DNA of 64,000 nucleotides from Piezodorus guildinii. Lineage: Eukaryota; Arthropoda; Insecta; Hemiptera; Pentatomidae. The translations under genes were made by a program, and so were the position numbers. Of this stretch, positions 24,640 to 37,800 are shown piece after piece (position 1 is the stretch's first letter; the number at the start of each line of letters is the position of its first letter). Below the pieces are notes generated by a model. It had not been told where the DNA came from. It searched no databases and worked only from the letters and a program-made list of their open reading frames with translations. The stretch is taken from assembly GCA_023052935.1 (NCBI GenBank), contig CM041292.1, positions 28,044,954 through 28,108,953 of the forward strand, given 5' to 3'.

Positions 24640-25445
24640 GAAATAAGGTTGAAAAGCTATATAAATGTTGAAATGATCTCCAATCCCACATCAGAGATCT
24701 TGAGGTATGGTGTCAGAATTGGAGAATTAAGGTCAATTCCAATAAATCCCAATACATTACCTTTACCCTTCGTCGAAAACCTATCACATCCTGTCCTTCA
24801 ATGATATTCCGCTTGTCCCGGTTGATCAGATCCGCTATTTAGGACTGCTGCTTGAAAAACACTTTACATGGAATCTGCATACAAGACTGAAAAGACAGGA
24901 AACTGCTCGACGTTTTCAGCTATTACAACATTTACTAGACAGACGCTCTAACCTTTTACTTAACTACAAAAGACTCAACTACATGACAATCATAAGGTGT
25001 ATCTGGACATACATATTTGGGTTTCGGGGCTCTACTAAAAGATCAAACTCTTCCCGAATCCAAATCTTACAATCCAAATTTTTTTCGAAAAATCCTTAAC
25101 GCTCCTTACATAAAATCATCCACAATGACCTTAATGTTCCATATGTTGCTGATTTGGCCCGTACCAGGTATCACTCCTTCCATGAAAAACACCACTCCCA
25201 CTCCAATCCATTAGTTTCAATCCTTGATTCCTCTTCAATTCCTGATAATCCTCCGAGGCGTCTGAAAAGAAGATGGCCTCGAGATCTTCTTTTTTTAGAC
25301 TCACTATTGAAGTGCTACCACTGGGTAGTTTCTTCACAAGACATTATCACGCCCATAAGTGTAAATTAGCTTATTTACTTGTTGTATATATTGTATTTAC
25401 AGTTGTAAATATCTATAAAATATTAAAAAAAAAAAAAAAAAAAAA
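24640..25445 (+). mobile_element. J1 LINE fragment, frameshifted
   Basis: Across several frames this encodes J1 polymerase blocks: 'LQSHIRDLEVWCQNWRIKVN', 'SNKSQYITFTLRRK', 'HTRLKRQETARRFQLLQHLLD' and the C-terminal 'IPDNPPRRLKRRWPRDLL'. The 3' UTR has a pure A tail of about 21 nt at 25425-25445. It lies just upstream of the first exon of transporter A. Confidence 0.8.
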
Positions 25446-25578
25446 GACTCACTACTAAAGAGTGCTGCCAATGGTCAGTTTCTCTTCATTTTTATTTCAT
25501 GTGTTTTATCATTAATCAGCATATTTACTAGCTGTATTTTATACAGTTGTAAATTTCAATAAAAATATATTTTTAAAA
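25446..25578 (+). mobile_element. Second J1 3' UTR in tandem
   Basis: Immediately after the A tail of the preceding copy, the J1 3' UTR starts again from 'gactcactac', with the 'gtgctgccaatgg..agtttctcttc' phrase, then AATAAA and an A/T-rich end. It is a second, extremely 5'-truncated copy joined to the tail of the first. Confidence 0.7.
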
Positions 25579-25734
25579 ATGTTGAAGAATTAGAAAATAT
25601 ATTTATAGAAGCATTTTGTTGTATTCAACGTCATGACATTTCCTATCAGGCTGCAATTTTTATATTTTCCTTAATGTCTCGATGTTCAATAAGGTTAGAT
25701 TTGGGAATTTTTTTTTTCAAAAACCTTATAAAAT

Positions 25735-25790
25735 ATTGTTTGTTATTCACTTAACGTCACTTTATGCTACTGTGGCTAATCGGACATTTT
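25735..25790 (-). mobile_element. SINE2 tail fragment
   Basis: Matches the reverse complement of the SINE2 3' tail ('tccgattagccacagtagcataaagtg' type), best seen complete at 58186-58445. The head is missing. Confidence 0.55.
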
Positions 25791-26164
25791 ATAAAATATT
25801 GGTTTTCAAGTAACTCGAAAACTATGAATCTTCTGAAAAAATATATGTACTCCTCAGAAAGGTAATTAGATTTCTATTTAAACCAAAGCAAAATCGTCTT
25901 AATCTGATCAGTATTAGCAAAGATATATATTAAAAATTTCTAAAATATATATTTAAACATGTTTAAATTAGTATCCATGGTTTGTTTGCAGGTAATCATG
26001 AAAACACGTTCAATTCTAATTGGTTTTAAAAATACTTTGTTTCTATAACATAAAATAACTTATTTCAAAAGCCTAAGAATCAAGGGTTTATCCACCATGA
26101 ACGGAAAAATTAGTATTTATGTTGCTAATGTTTTTAAAACATAGAAAGGTTAATTTTAAAAGGT

Positions 26165-26420
26165 AATGCGTTGTTGAGAGCGCCGTGGTCAAGTGTTCTC
26201 CGGGGGCTGGGTTCATATCCAGTGGCAGAATATTATTTATACTGTTATTTCGGTCGAGGGACGACTCTAGTACATGGAGGTTCTCCTGGGCAGACTCATC
26301 CTTCAAAAGTGGATACCTGAATTAATAGAGATAAAAACCTAACGGCTGAGCGTGATCTCGCCCTTATCACGTCATTGCACAGAACAGTACGAATCTCTAT
26401 ATGTACTGAGTCCAAAACAC
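26165..26420 (+). mobile_element. SINE3: possible tRNA-derived SINE
   Basis: It starts with a tRNA-like stretch: an A-box-like 'gccgtggtcaagtg', then 'gggttcatatcc', close to a Pol III B box. About 200 bp of non-coding body follows. There is only one copy in the window, so family status is not demonstrated. Confidence 0.4.
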
Positions 26421-26934
26421 TTCATGGGTTAAAATGATACAGTTTCTACATCTTTTTATTTCGTACCGTTAAGGAGACTACTTGCTGGTGATATGTTATT
26501 CTAACTTTGACCTGAAACTAAATAATGAGGTACGTAAAAAATAGTTGAAATAAAAACTGATACACTGATAACGAGATTATATGTATAATTTACTTTTATA
26601 CTTTAACCATAAAGGCATTTATAAAATATTACTATGTTTTTGACCGGCAGTGGTACCTTCAAAAACTAGCTTACTTGATATATTTAATCCATATATAAAC
26701 TATATTTAATGATACCATTGGCTCTCCTTTCCAAAGGCATCGTGTTTACCAATCCAAGAGGTGGCATGCAGGGTAAGATTAAAGTAAACAAGATTCAATT
26801 ATAATACATTATTATAATTATTAACTTACACATATCCATTATATTAATACATTGATAGAACTTTGATTGAGAATACTGAGGGACATTTTCACTACTATCT
26901 TTGCCATACAATATTACAAAAACGAGATACCTTT

Positions 26935-27245
26935 GAAACACTTATTCGGCCGGCGAAGGTGGAATCAGTTCTTGGCTCTTAGATTTCCAGCTGCTATCTC
27001 TGACCCCCAGACGGGCATCTCCTCTTCTTGCGGATGTACCTCCGCTGTTCTCTTGCTCGACTTCCACTCTCGTGGCTAGAATAAGACTCACCTCATCTTG
27101 CGGATAGAACTTGACTGACTCTTTCGAATCTTCTCCTCATCGTCGTCACCTCGGGCGGGACTGATCTGGAAAGTACCCAAGCCGGGGGTCCTTTGTCCTA
27201 GTGTCTAGGAAGTTTCCCGAGGTACATATTGCTGGGGGGCCCCAT
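26935..27245. other. GC-rich island of unknown origin
   Basis: About 300 bp is much richer in G+C than its neighbours. Frames on either strand carry stops and show no family motif; the minus strand is rich in Arg and Ser codons. It may be the 3' region of a GC-rich retroelement such as an R1-type LINE, but no polymerase motif is visible. Confidence 0.4.
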
Positions 27246-28690
27246 GGAGGTAAACGCCTTTTGATGTTTTTTCCGACAAAGGTTCATTATCTTTAATTGT
27301 TTAATATTAAAATTATTTAATAATGAATTCCCTTCAGTATCCTCAATACATTACAATATATAGCAAAATTCGCAAACAAATTAATGAACTTTTTTTATAA
27401 TTATGATGGTTACAGTATTGTGTTATGAACTAATTTAGTACCTATTTGTGTACAGTTATGTAGGTAAATATATATGTTTGTTTAAACTAATGAGATATGT
27501 GTACATATTTATAATAAATACAGTGAAATAACTCAGTAAATGACTTGTAGCTTGTATTTGATGTTTTCCTTACTCTCGTGGATTTTCGTACACAGATATA
27601 TCAGGATATAGAAAAGTATGTCGGAAAAGCGCGATAAAAAAAAAAAAAATTAAAAAAAGTTGAAATTTCCGTTATATATACGCTTGTAACTACGTTATTT
27701 TCGAAGATATAGAAGAAAAAAATCATTATTATTTTTAACCAAAAAAAAAAAAAAAAACGCGAATAATTAAAAAAAAAAAAAGAAAAAAATTGAAATTTCA
27801 CCAAGAAATGGAGATATATTGAGATGGAGAAAAATATGTATAGAGTTTTAGAATCAGTGAAGCGCGATAAATAGAAAAAAAAATCCATATGTATATTCAA
27901 GTTACAAATTATAATAGACGTAATTCCACCAAAAATCGGTTATTGTTGACGATGGAGAAAAATCAAAAAGATTTTCGAGACCAAGACAAATGATGAAAGC
28001 CAAAAAAAAAAAAAAAAAAAAAAGAAATTATAAAAACATCTTACATGGTCAAGCCACCATTTATAAGCGATGTGATTTCATGATAACTCTGTTATTGTTC
28101 ATAATAAAGATAAAATGTGAGTTGTTCTGAAATCAAGAAATTTTATTTGAAAGAAAAGGAATTAGTAACCTTTATAGTAGACCAAAAAAAAAAAAATTAC
28201 CCTCCCTAAATATTTAAGAGCTTACGTTTCAAGAGGCGTAGAATCCGAATAAAAAATTCCGTTTCTTCAAATAAATAAATACCAAAAATGTGATAAAAAA
28301 CAAATTTTAAACAAAATAAAAAAGAATTATTGAAATTAGTTAAAAACTAGCTGAGATATTGAATTTTGAAAACAGCCATATGATATGATAATTATTGCTA
28401 TTATTATTATCTTTTGAATTATCGCTTTTCATATTACTTAACTGCCTACCAGCAGCTATATAAAAGGTTATACCCTAACATTGTTATTTGGAAATAATAA
28501 ACCATTGTGTAATAATTTGCAGCGTTTTTCAAGATAGCTTGGAAGCTGGGCAAATGACAAGTATTGTATAAATTAAGTTGTAAATTCCATTATATTAATT
28601 AAAAAAAGAAGTATTTTCCTGTGATCTTTGTTCACATAGTTTGGTTATAAAAACAATCGATGAGGTATTCAGGTAAAAAAACTATTAGAA
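27246..28690. other. Spacer with A-rich simple sequence
   Basis: Multiple runs of 10-20 A occur between 27635 and 28190, alternating with AT-rich sequence. The open frames here are low-complexity artefacts. No gene was recognised between the first exon of transporter A and the 3' end of transporter B. Confidence 0.6.
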
Positions 28691-28700
28691 TGAATAGGAT

Positions 28701-28706
28701 TTTATT
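28701..28706 (-). terminator. Candidate polyadenylation signal of transporter B
   Basis: AATAAA on the minus strand, about 185 bp beyond the stop codon of transporter B. The corresponding place in the related 3' UTR of transporter A reads CATAAA. Confidence 0.5.
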
Positions 28707-28890
28707 ACAAAACTTATAAATATATTTTTTGCAAAATGGCACTGTAGAATGAGGAGCTTTTAAAATTACTACAGTATGAAGGTTTTGTCCCCGTTTCAGA
28801 ACATTAATGAGATATTGAATAAAAAAAGTTGTATTATAATTTATCAATTTAAATATTTCTGAAATGATTATCAGAGTTGCGGATGCCTTT

Positions 28891-31800
28891 TCAGCTCAGA
28901 TCCATTTCTTTGATCCTGTCCGGCATTGGCTTATTCTTGGTTTCAGGTAAAAGCAGCAACATCAGTGCACCTAGGAGCGCTAGGATGCCACAGGCAGTAG
29001 TAGGCATCCACCAAGCCTTCTTGCCCTAAGAAAAAAAAAATTACATATTAACATAACCAAGGTATTTTTAAAATTTCGTTCAAAGTTTTCAAAAGGTAAC
29101 TGAAACCAATATATGTCAAAAACGGTATGTCCTAGCTTTAACAACAAAATATATATTATATAACAAAATGATCTTCTTGTTTCTAACTATCTCAAACAAG
29201 AACAAAAAAGGAGCGTATTAAACAAGCGCCAATGCTAATAAAATGTGAGCAGAACATAACTTTTATCATGAAAAAAAAAAACAAGTCATAAACAGACGGT
29301 CTAAGAAGTTGAAAAAATAATAAAAGCTAAGAAGCTATTTATTTATCAGTCTCCATAGTTAAATACGTTTTAAATTTAAATTTAAATTTATATTACAAAC
29401 GCATTTGCTAAATTCACAAAAAAATATTAAATATAAACTACATAGTTACAAACTTTCTTATTATAGTGCCATAAATAGATAAAATGTATTTTATAAGTAT
29501 TTGTTTCCTAATCGCAAGTAGAATATAATTAACAATGAAAGATATTTCTATGCGGAGCTGGAATAAGGAAAAATGCATTAATTAGTAAATAAAGTTAATA
29601 TTATATAATAATTAAAATTATAATTTATTTAGTAATTAAAACAATAATTATCTAGCAATTAAATAATAATTATTTAGTCATTAAAATTCTTTTAATTTTC
29701 TTCCCTAATGAAATAACGTTTTCTATAAGAATTATTAAATCCCATAAATTTGCATGTTTCAGAACAAAACAAAATCTAGAATGATGATAAACACTTTACC
29801 TAAGTAACCAAGAAAATTGTTGAAAAAATTCACTAGTATTTACATCAACTAAAGCTTTAAGCGCGCTGTAAGAAGTAAGGTCAAGAATGATTTACAAACT
29901 TCGTTTTTTTTTGGTTTTTTTGTATAGACTGATCCTTGCAATTGTCCTTTGTTTAATATAAATTTTGGCAGATAATTTATTACAGCTAAGCAATATTTGT
30001 TGTAAAATGTCTCAAAAGGGACTCAGAAAAAAATTATGGAACTCATAAGATAACACCTTTATACAATAAGTTCTACACGATAAAATTTTCGGAAATTTTT
30101 CAACGACTTTCTTGATTTAGGTAACGTGTTGTAGTTAAAAAAAATCTAACGCAGATCCTTATTGTATTGTTGGTTGTTTTTTTGGTTTGACTTCTACAAA
30201 ATTACCCTAATCAGAGAGATTTTAATAATATATGTTTTTAGCCGTGAAGCTTACTTAAAATGACTGCAACACTAAAATAATAAAACAATAAAGCCTATTC
30301 AGGAAAGGATAGGAAATAATTGATACAAAAAAAAAAAAAAATGAAAATAAAAAATGTTGAGCTGAAAAATTAATGAAAATTGGGCGATTTCAAATAGATT
30401 GAACTATTTATATTTTCTAACAATTGCAATTAAAATTAATTTCTATGGGGTTTACTGTTTAGTAATGTTTTTTCTAGAAAGGGGGCATAGGACAAACAAG
30501 TTTAGGAATCCTTGTTTAGATCGAAGTAGGATTTCCAATACTTCATTTTTGTTTCTTAAATAACCTTTAATAACACCAGAGATTTCAACTAATTGTTTGT
30601 TGGTTATTTATTTAACGCCACTTTATGCTGCTATGGCTAATCGGACGATACAGTGGGGGTCCTAAATTTTGTCTATCCACTTTTTATTAGGATAGGGATC
30701 TTTAACGAGTACCTGACATCGCACAGGCTCGGGTCCCCTCTGAAGGACGGCATAACTAATGATTTTTTACTCCCATTAAAAAATCCTAGAACCGCCTGCG
30801 GGTCTTTCAATTATTTTTAAATAAATTAAGAAATTAGTCCTTATTATGGTATGGTTAACAATCAACATACCATATCATAATATCTTCCTATAATAACTAT
30901 ATTTCCTTCCCTCTATTTTCTAAGGAATTACATCTAAAAATGTATTCATACTTACCAATATATCAACTAAATATGGTGCCAGCAATGGGCCCAACTGTGC
31001 GACTGTAGCACAAGTACCAATAGCAAAGTTGCGATGTTCAGTTGGAAATAGTTCTGAAGCATAGAGCATAGAAGCACCGTATGCACCAGTCCCTACGAGT
31101 CTGCCGAACAGAGAAACACACATGATTGGCAAACCTAACAATAAAGAAAATAAAAGATTGATTATTAAGTTATATAATATCATCCAGGGAATATTTAAGC
31201 TAGAATTAACAATAATACTGAAATATTAAAGACTATTGATTTCTGAAACATTATTGTTTTAAATATATGAAGTCCTCATGACTGAAACGACAAGAAACTG
31301 CGAGACGTTTTCGGGTACTTCAGCACTTACCTACTAGACAAACGTTCTAATATCCCACTAAACTACAAACGGCTCATTTACATGACTATTGTAAGGCCAG
31401 TCTGGAAGTATTAAATTGAGCTTTGGGACTCAACTAAACCATCGAATTCCTCCGGAATCCAATCCTTACAATCCAAAATCCTCAACGCTCCCTACTCATC
31501 CATAATGACCTTAAGGTTCCGTATGTTACTGATTTGGCCCAAACCAGAAACTTCTCCTTCCATGACAATCTCCATTCCCATTCTAATCCATTATTTTCAA
31601 TCCTCTCTTCCTCTTCAATACCTGATAATCCCACGAGGCGTCTGAAAAGAAGATGGCCACGAAGCCTCCTAGTTTCAAATATTTTTAGAGTGCTGTCGAT
31701 GGGTAGCTTCTACACAAGTCTTGTTCAAGTCTATTCTCTTTTAGCCTATTTACTAGATGTGTTGTATAATACAGTTGTAAATATCAATAATTTTTTTTTT

Positions 31801-34800
31801 TTAAATATATATTTCAACTGATATCCTAACCCATCCTTACTAAGTTAGCTCATCACACGTGTGTGTTACTAGTCAATCATGATCCGTTTATTGCTATACA
31901 GACTTTCAGTCTCATCTCTGATACCATGAAGTTTTGTGTCCTATCTTAAAGATAAAAATAAACCCCCAAAATACCCCCTTAAGATAATCTTTCCCCTTTT
32001 TCGTAAAGCTATTAATTCCTCTCATATAGTTTCCACTAGTAATATTCCTTTTGTTTCTGTCGAGTAGATCCGATATCTAGGACTCCATCTTAGCAAAAAC
32101 CATACTTGGAATCAACGAGAAGCTGCTCGATATTTTCGGCTACTACAACACTGACTTAGCAAACGCTCAAACCATCAAACTAACCTACAAAATATTACAT
32201 CTTATCTATTTGGTTGTTGTTGACGAAAAATAATTGAAAAAAAAAATCAGGAAAACTTCTTTTGTGTTTTTCTGCTGATTTAGTATTGTGGTAGGTTAAA
32301 ATGTTTTATACCTTATCACACTTCTAAAATAATCTTACATGTCATAATAAACATGTCAACGATTTTTTAAGTTCTCCATATTTTTTACAAATAATTAATA
32401 AATAGGCTTTTATAACACATTAGTGATTACTTAAAATTATTATTTACCCTTTGGTATGACTATGGTTAGTAACAGCGTGGCACCAGCCACTAGCCACAAC
32501 GATATCCCAGTAGTCTTCCTCCCAAAGAACTTCAAAACTATGATCGGTGACAGATAACCTGGCATTTCGATTAGTCCATTCAATCCAACATACATATATT
32601 GGTCGACGTCAATATTTGATCCATTTAGTGCTATTAAAAAATATAAAACTTTTATCGCTCTATTCATTTTTAATATTATAGCTTAAATAGCTCAGCATTA
32701 AATTAATCATTAAGTATTAGCAAAATACCATTAACTAATTATTAAATAGTTGTCTTGATGCATTACCATTACAAATCTAGTTCATGAAATGTCCGTTTTT
32801 ATAGTTTCTGAAATACATAAAGTTGTTTTCTTCCGAATGTTTACATATTCAAAGTAAACAGTTACTAATCCTCTACCTTTGTATTATAAACATTAGCTTC
32901 CCAACATTACCCACTTTTTAGTATACCTCCAAATATGAACATGAAAACACGCGATTTTCGAGTAATATTTTTGTACGAGTTTAAACTCGGCCATTCAGCA
33001 GCTGAGGCCGCTAAAAATATTTGCAAGGCGTTTGGGGAAGGGAGTGTTAATGAACGGACCATTCGCCGTTGGTTTGCTAAGTTTTCAGCTAGGGATACCG
33101 GCTTGGAAAACTTGCCCCGAGGAAGACCTCCGTCCGTTATAGACAACGATGTCCTCAAACATACAGTAGAAAGAAACCCCTACCAAATAGTTAAAGGACT
33201 CTCAGCACAACTAAATGCAAGTGCATCTACAGTTTCCAGACATTTAAAGTGTATTTGGAAAGTAAAAAAGCTCGATACATGGGTACCTCATGATCTCACT
33301 GAGCGGCAGCAAGACCCCATGTTTCAAAAGATACCGAGCAAAAATTGAAAGAACTGGGCTAAGAAGTTCTTCCGCATCCACCATATTCTCTCGACTTGTC
33401 TCCAATAGATTACCACCTGTTCAGGAATTTAGACAGCTTCGTCAAAGGAAAACGTTTTGAAAATAATCATCAAGTGAAAAGTGCGTTTTCAGATTTTGTT
33501 TCACTTCAAAGCTCAGAGTTTTTCAGTTCGGTGATAAAAAAGATGGTGTCTCGTTGGGAAAAATGTGTAGAAAAAGAAGGTAAATACTTCGAATAAAATT
33601 ATCTTGTTTTCATATCGTATTTTTAATAATTATCCTTTACCTTGAAAACGGACATTTCATGTGACACAACCCAATATTTACATTTTAAATTACCAGTATA
33701 TATATTAAAATTAGGGTTATATACAGGGAATTAATAATGTTAAAAGTCTAGTAAAATAGATATTTTTTTCTTGAATCTTAAAGGTGAAACAAAAAAATTT
33801 ATATCTCTAAATATATATACTAATAAATATATTACAATTAAATTTTTACGTCAAACTGCTGGAAAAATAATATGACCTTTGCCGCTAATGTTGAATATAA
33901 TAACATCCATTCTCTATTGTACACTAATTTATTAGTATTAACGAAAAATGTTAGAAAATCGAAAGTAATACAGTATTTTCAGTATATATCACGCTTTTTG
34001 AGATTGAAATTTATTATTTTTATTTTAAACTAGAAAATGCAATATATTCTAAGTGTTTTAAATAATAATTCTGAGACAGAACATTAATTTAAATTATAAT
34101 TTAAAAAATAAATAAAAACGCTGCAAATTATTAAACAATGGTTTATTATTTCCAAATAACAATATTAGGGTATAACTGTTTATAAGGCTGTTGATAGGCA
34201 ATTAAGTAATATGAAAAAGACTAATTCAAAGCATCATATCATAACACTACCACTGATTTCAAAACGCAATATCTAAGCTAGTTCTTAACGAAATTCAATG
34301 ATTCTTTTTTCATTTGCTCCAAACTTTATTCCTCTATCAAATGGCACTAATAGCAAATTTTTGGTATTTATTCATTTATTTATTAGAAGAAACGGATTTT
34401 TTTTTTATTCGTTATTCGGATTCTACGCATCTTGAAACGTAAGCTCTCAAATTTTGAGCAGGGGTAATTTTTTTTTTTTTTTGGTCGATTAAAAAGGTTG
34501 ATTATTGAAAAAAATATAACCAAAACACTAGGGTAATATTTAATAATTTTACTAATGATATTTAAAATTTCTAATATTTAGTCCGTAACAGCAACTTATT
34601 TGTTCAAAACCATTTATCTGAGATCGCAAACATACATATATTTTATATCAATTTTTTGGGATAAACCTATCTTAGACAGTTGAGCTCGAAGGCTAAAAAT
34701 TAAAACTCCCAATCTGGATTGTAATTGTGTTGTAAAGAGTTAATGTTCTATTCCGAAACCGATACGGTAATAAAAATCCACTTAATTCGCTCATAAGTAA

Positions 34801-37800
34801 AAAATATACAAACTACAACTTCAATAATGTAAAGGACTCAATTAGTGTTATAAAAAATGTTTTAAGACCTAAACATGATTATTTTTTAAATAATTTTAGT
34901 TTTCATAAAAATTGAAATAAATCATTGAGCGGTTCGTCAGTAAACGGGTTAGTAATCCAAAAATACATTAATAATTGTATGTAAACCAATAAACAATTAC
35001 CTATTGAAAAGTAATACAAATTTCCTATAAACCACGTATAAGAGCTAATAAATAATCTTTTTGTGAATTCAAATGATGAGAAAAGTTCAAAGTAATTCTT
35101 CCAGAACATAACTATTGTACTTATGACTGATTTAGGATTGTCCTAAAAATGATAGAAAATAATTCAAAAAATACAATTGATATTAACTACAAAAATATAG
35201 GATACATATTAGACACCATAAACGTACTTGTGGACAATGAGATGCATCTTTGATGTCTAAATTATGATTTTTTCCGATTATTTTTTCGGCTTTCTCAAAA
35301 TTCCCTGTAGTTATCAACCACCTCGGTGATTCTGGCAAAAACCTGTGAAATGTAAAATAATAAATATATAACGAATTATTGTGATCCTATTAGAGACATA
35401 TGGAAGTTTCCTAGACATATTTGTTTAAATTTATCAAAAGCCATAAAAAATTATTCTATTATTCTGATTTTGCATTTTAGTACTTCAATCGCTATAAATG
35501 ACATTGCAAAAAAGGAGTTTTTAGTATTTCTCTCTGACTGAGAAAAACAAAAGATAGATCATTGCTGTGTCCCTGTATTGTATTGTACAATCTACTGCTT
35601 TTCCCAGCCAGGAAGAAATTGAGTTTAAGAGTAGATTTATAACTTATAGAAGGTAAAGAAATAATCTACCAACTAAAGGGTACAGCCGGGCTAGGATGAT
35701 AGCTAGAATTTCGTCATAAAATGTCTTTTATGCTCCTCTGTACTGTACACTTCGGTTTTTTCGTTATGGAACAATTTGAAAAAAACAAACAAAAAAAAAC
35801 TGTTTTTTCCTCTAAATCTTGCGTAATGAAAAAGAAACATTTACTATTAAAAATTAAATAAAATCAAAATAGAGGTCCATATCCATACCAAATTATCAAA
35901 AGTAAGACAGAAAACCTACAAATTTAACCTCCTCTTTCAAACTCCGAATCTAAGTTTCAGATTAAACTAACTAAAAATTAACTTAATTTACAAAATTGTG
36001 ATCATACCTTCTCTATTAAACGGAGCACCGTTACTAACCCATTGTTCAGAAAATTCAAGAAAGAAACTACAGCAATTCCAAAATGGCGTTTTAAAGAAAA
36101 TTGCAAGAAGAACTACCTTTGAAAAAGAAAAGGCAGAAAGACTTCATTTGCTATTTAATATTCCTAAAGTAACAGAATTCCTTGAGAAAAGAAGGACTGA
36201 CACCGAATCGATTCCCCAAGTTTGAATAAAAAAAGCCGCGGGGGCAGATTTACCATCCTGTCACAATTAAAACTGTAAATAATACCGAACAATACCTATA
36301 TATCTTTTACACAAAGCGTGTCAAAGAAGTCCCAACACTTAAAATGTAGGAAAAACTTGACTTCTTCTATTCCAACCAATACAGCTTTAAAACATTACAT
36401 CCTAGCGACAAGATTACTAAAACACAAAGGTTTTTCATTAAATTTCTGAGTAGGTAGGGATTTCTAGAGATTTTTTTTTCTTCGAATTCCCTTATTAGAA
36501 AAACTTGAATTAAAAGTGGTATATTTATACAATATATATGGTTTGTAGTTCTCCTTTTACTTCAATGTTAGATTTTGTATTTTAAGGAGTTTATGTATTA
36601 GTTTTTTCTTTCGAGGTGGGTTATCATGGTTCTCTTGAGCGCTGGGGCACGCTATGTTTTTGTTTTTCTTAATGATTTAACTTAACATAACTTACTCCTA
36701 CTGTTTGTTGCCAGCGCACTGATACTTTTTCTGGTATCAGTGTGTTAAATAATGGGTTTGTGGAATATTTTAAGGAGTCAAGAAATTTTATATGTCTTCG
36801 TTTGATGAATTCTGGGATTGTTGGGATTTCAAACAGTTCATGAAGATGTTCTGGTTTATATTTTCTAAAGGTCGTTGACCTTACCACTTTTCGTAAAATT
36901 GAATTTTGAAATTTCAGCAAATGCGCTTCCTGCAAATCCCGTCCCGTAGATGGGTGAAGTGAGAGTAGTAGAGCGAAAAAGAAAGGTCAAAAGTTTGTTT
37001 TCTAGGGATAGGTATGAAAAGATCAGAATGACGCGACTTAGTTTCAAGGGAGTGGACTGACGATATAGGGAGGAAGCTGTGAGTTAATGGTTTGGTAAAG
37101 GTATGATCCTAGGCAATATTGTTTGCAGGTGGAGGGAATGAGCCACTTTAACTCTCAGTATAGATGGGTCACATAATACTTCTCCGGTACACCGAGGACA
37201 AATCTTAAAAATATGTTCATAATTCGCTTAAACCTGTCCTCAAGCGCAGTCAAGAAGCCACCATATACCACTCAGCAATAGAGAAAGTTGGGTAAAATAA
37301 GTGAGGATACAAGGAGCTTACGGGTGGGTATTGGAAGATGATGAAGGTAGCGATGGAAATATTTAATAATATTTCTTGTTCAATTCTACGGAAGATTTGT
37401 GCATTAGGGGTTTTCAAGGAAAGGTTTTGGTAAATGGCAATACCCATGTATCATTATACTAATTAATACAAACAAAATATATATACTTAGTACCAGCAAT
37501 GAATGATGAACAAAACCATTGGGACCGATAATGCTAGTTGAAGTTGCCTCCAGTCATTGGTCAAATACGCAGCTAGTGGAAGATAAATCATTCCTAATGA
37601 AAAACCTAGATTGTACATATTCGCTAGACATGCTCTGTAGTTCTTCACTGTCAATTCTAATACTAAAAAAAAAAAATAAATAAATAAAAATAAAGCAATA
37701 TTTACAACATATTAATAAGTTAATAAATTATTCATGATTTATAAAAATAGCTTGACAATAAAAAATCTATCAGTTTTATGAGATTTATTTACGGGCCTCA

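Noticed and set aside
27601..27900. 99-codon minus-strand Phe-rich frame
   Set aside because: Produced by A-rich simple sequence; no coding character.
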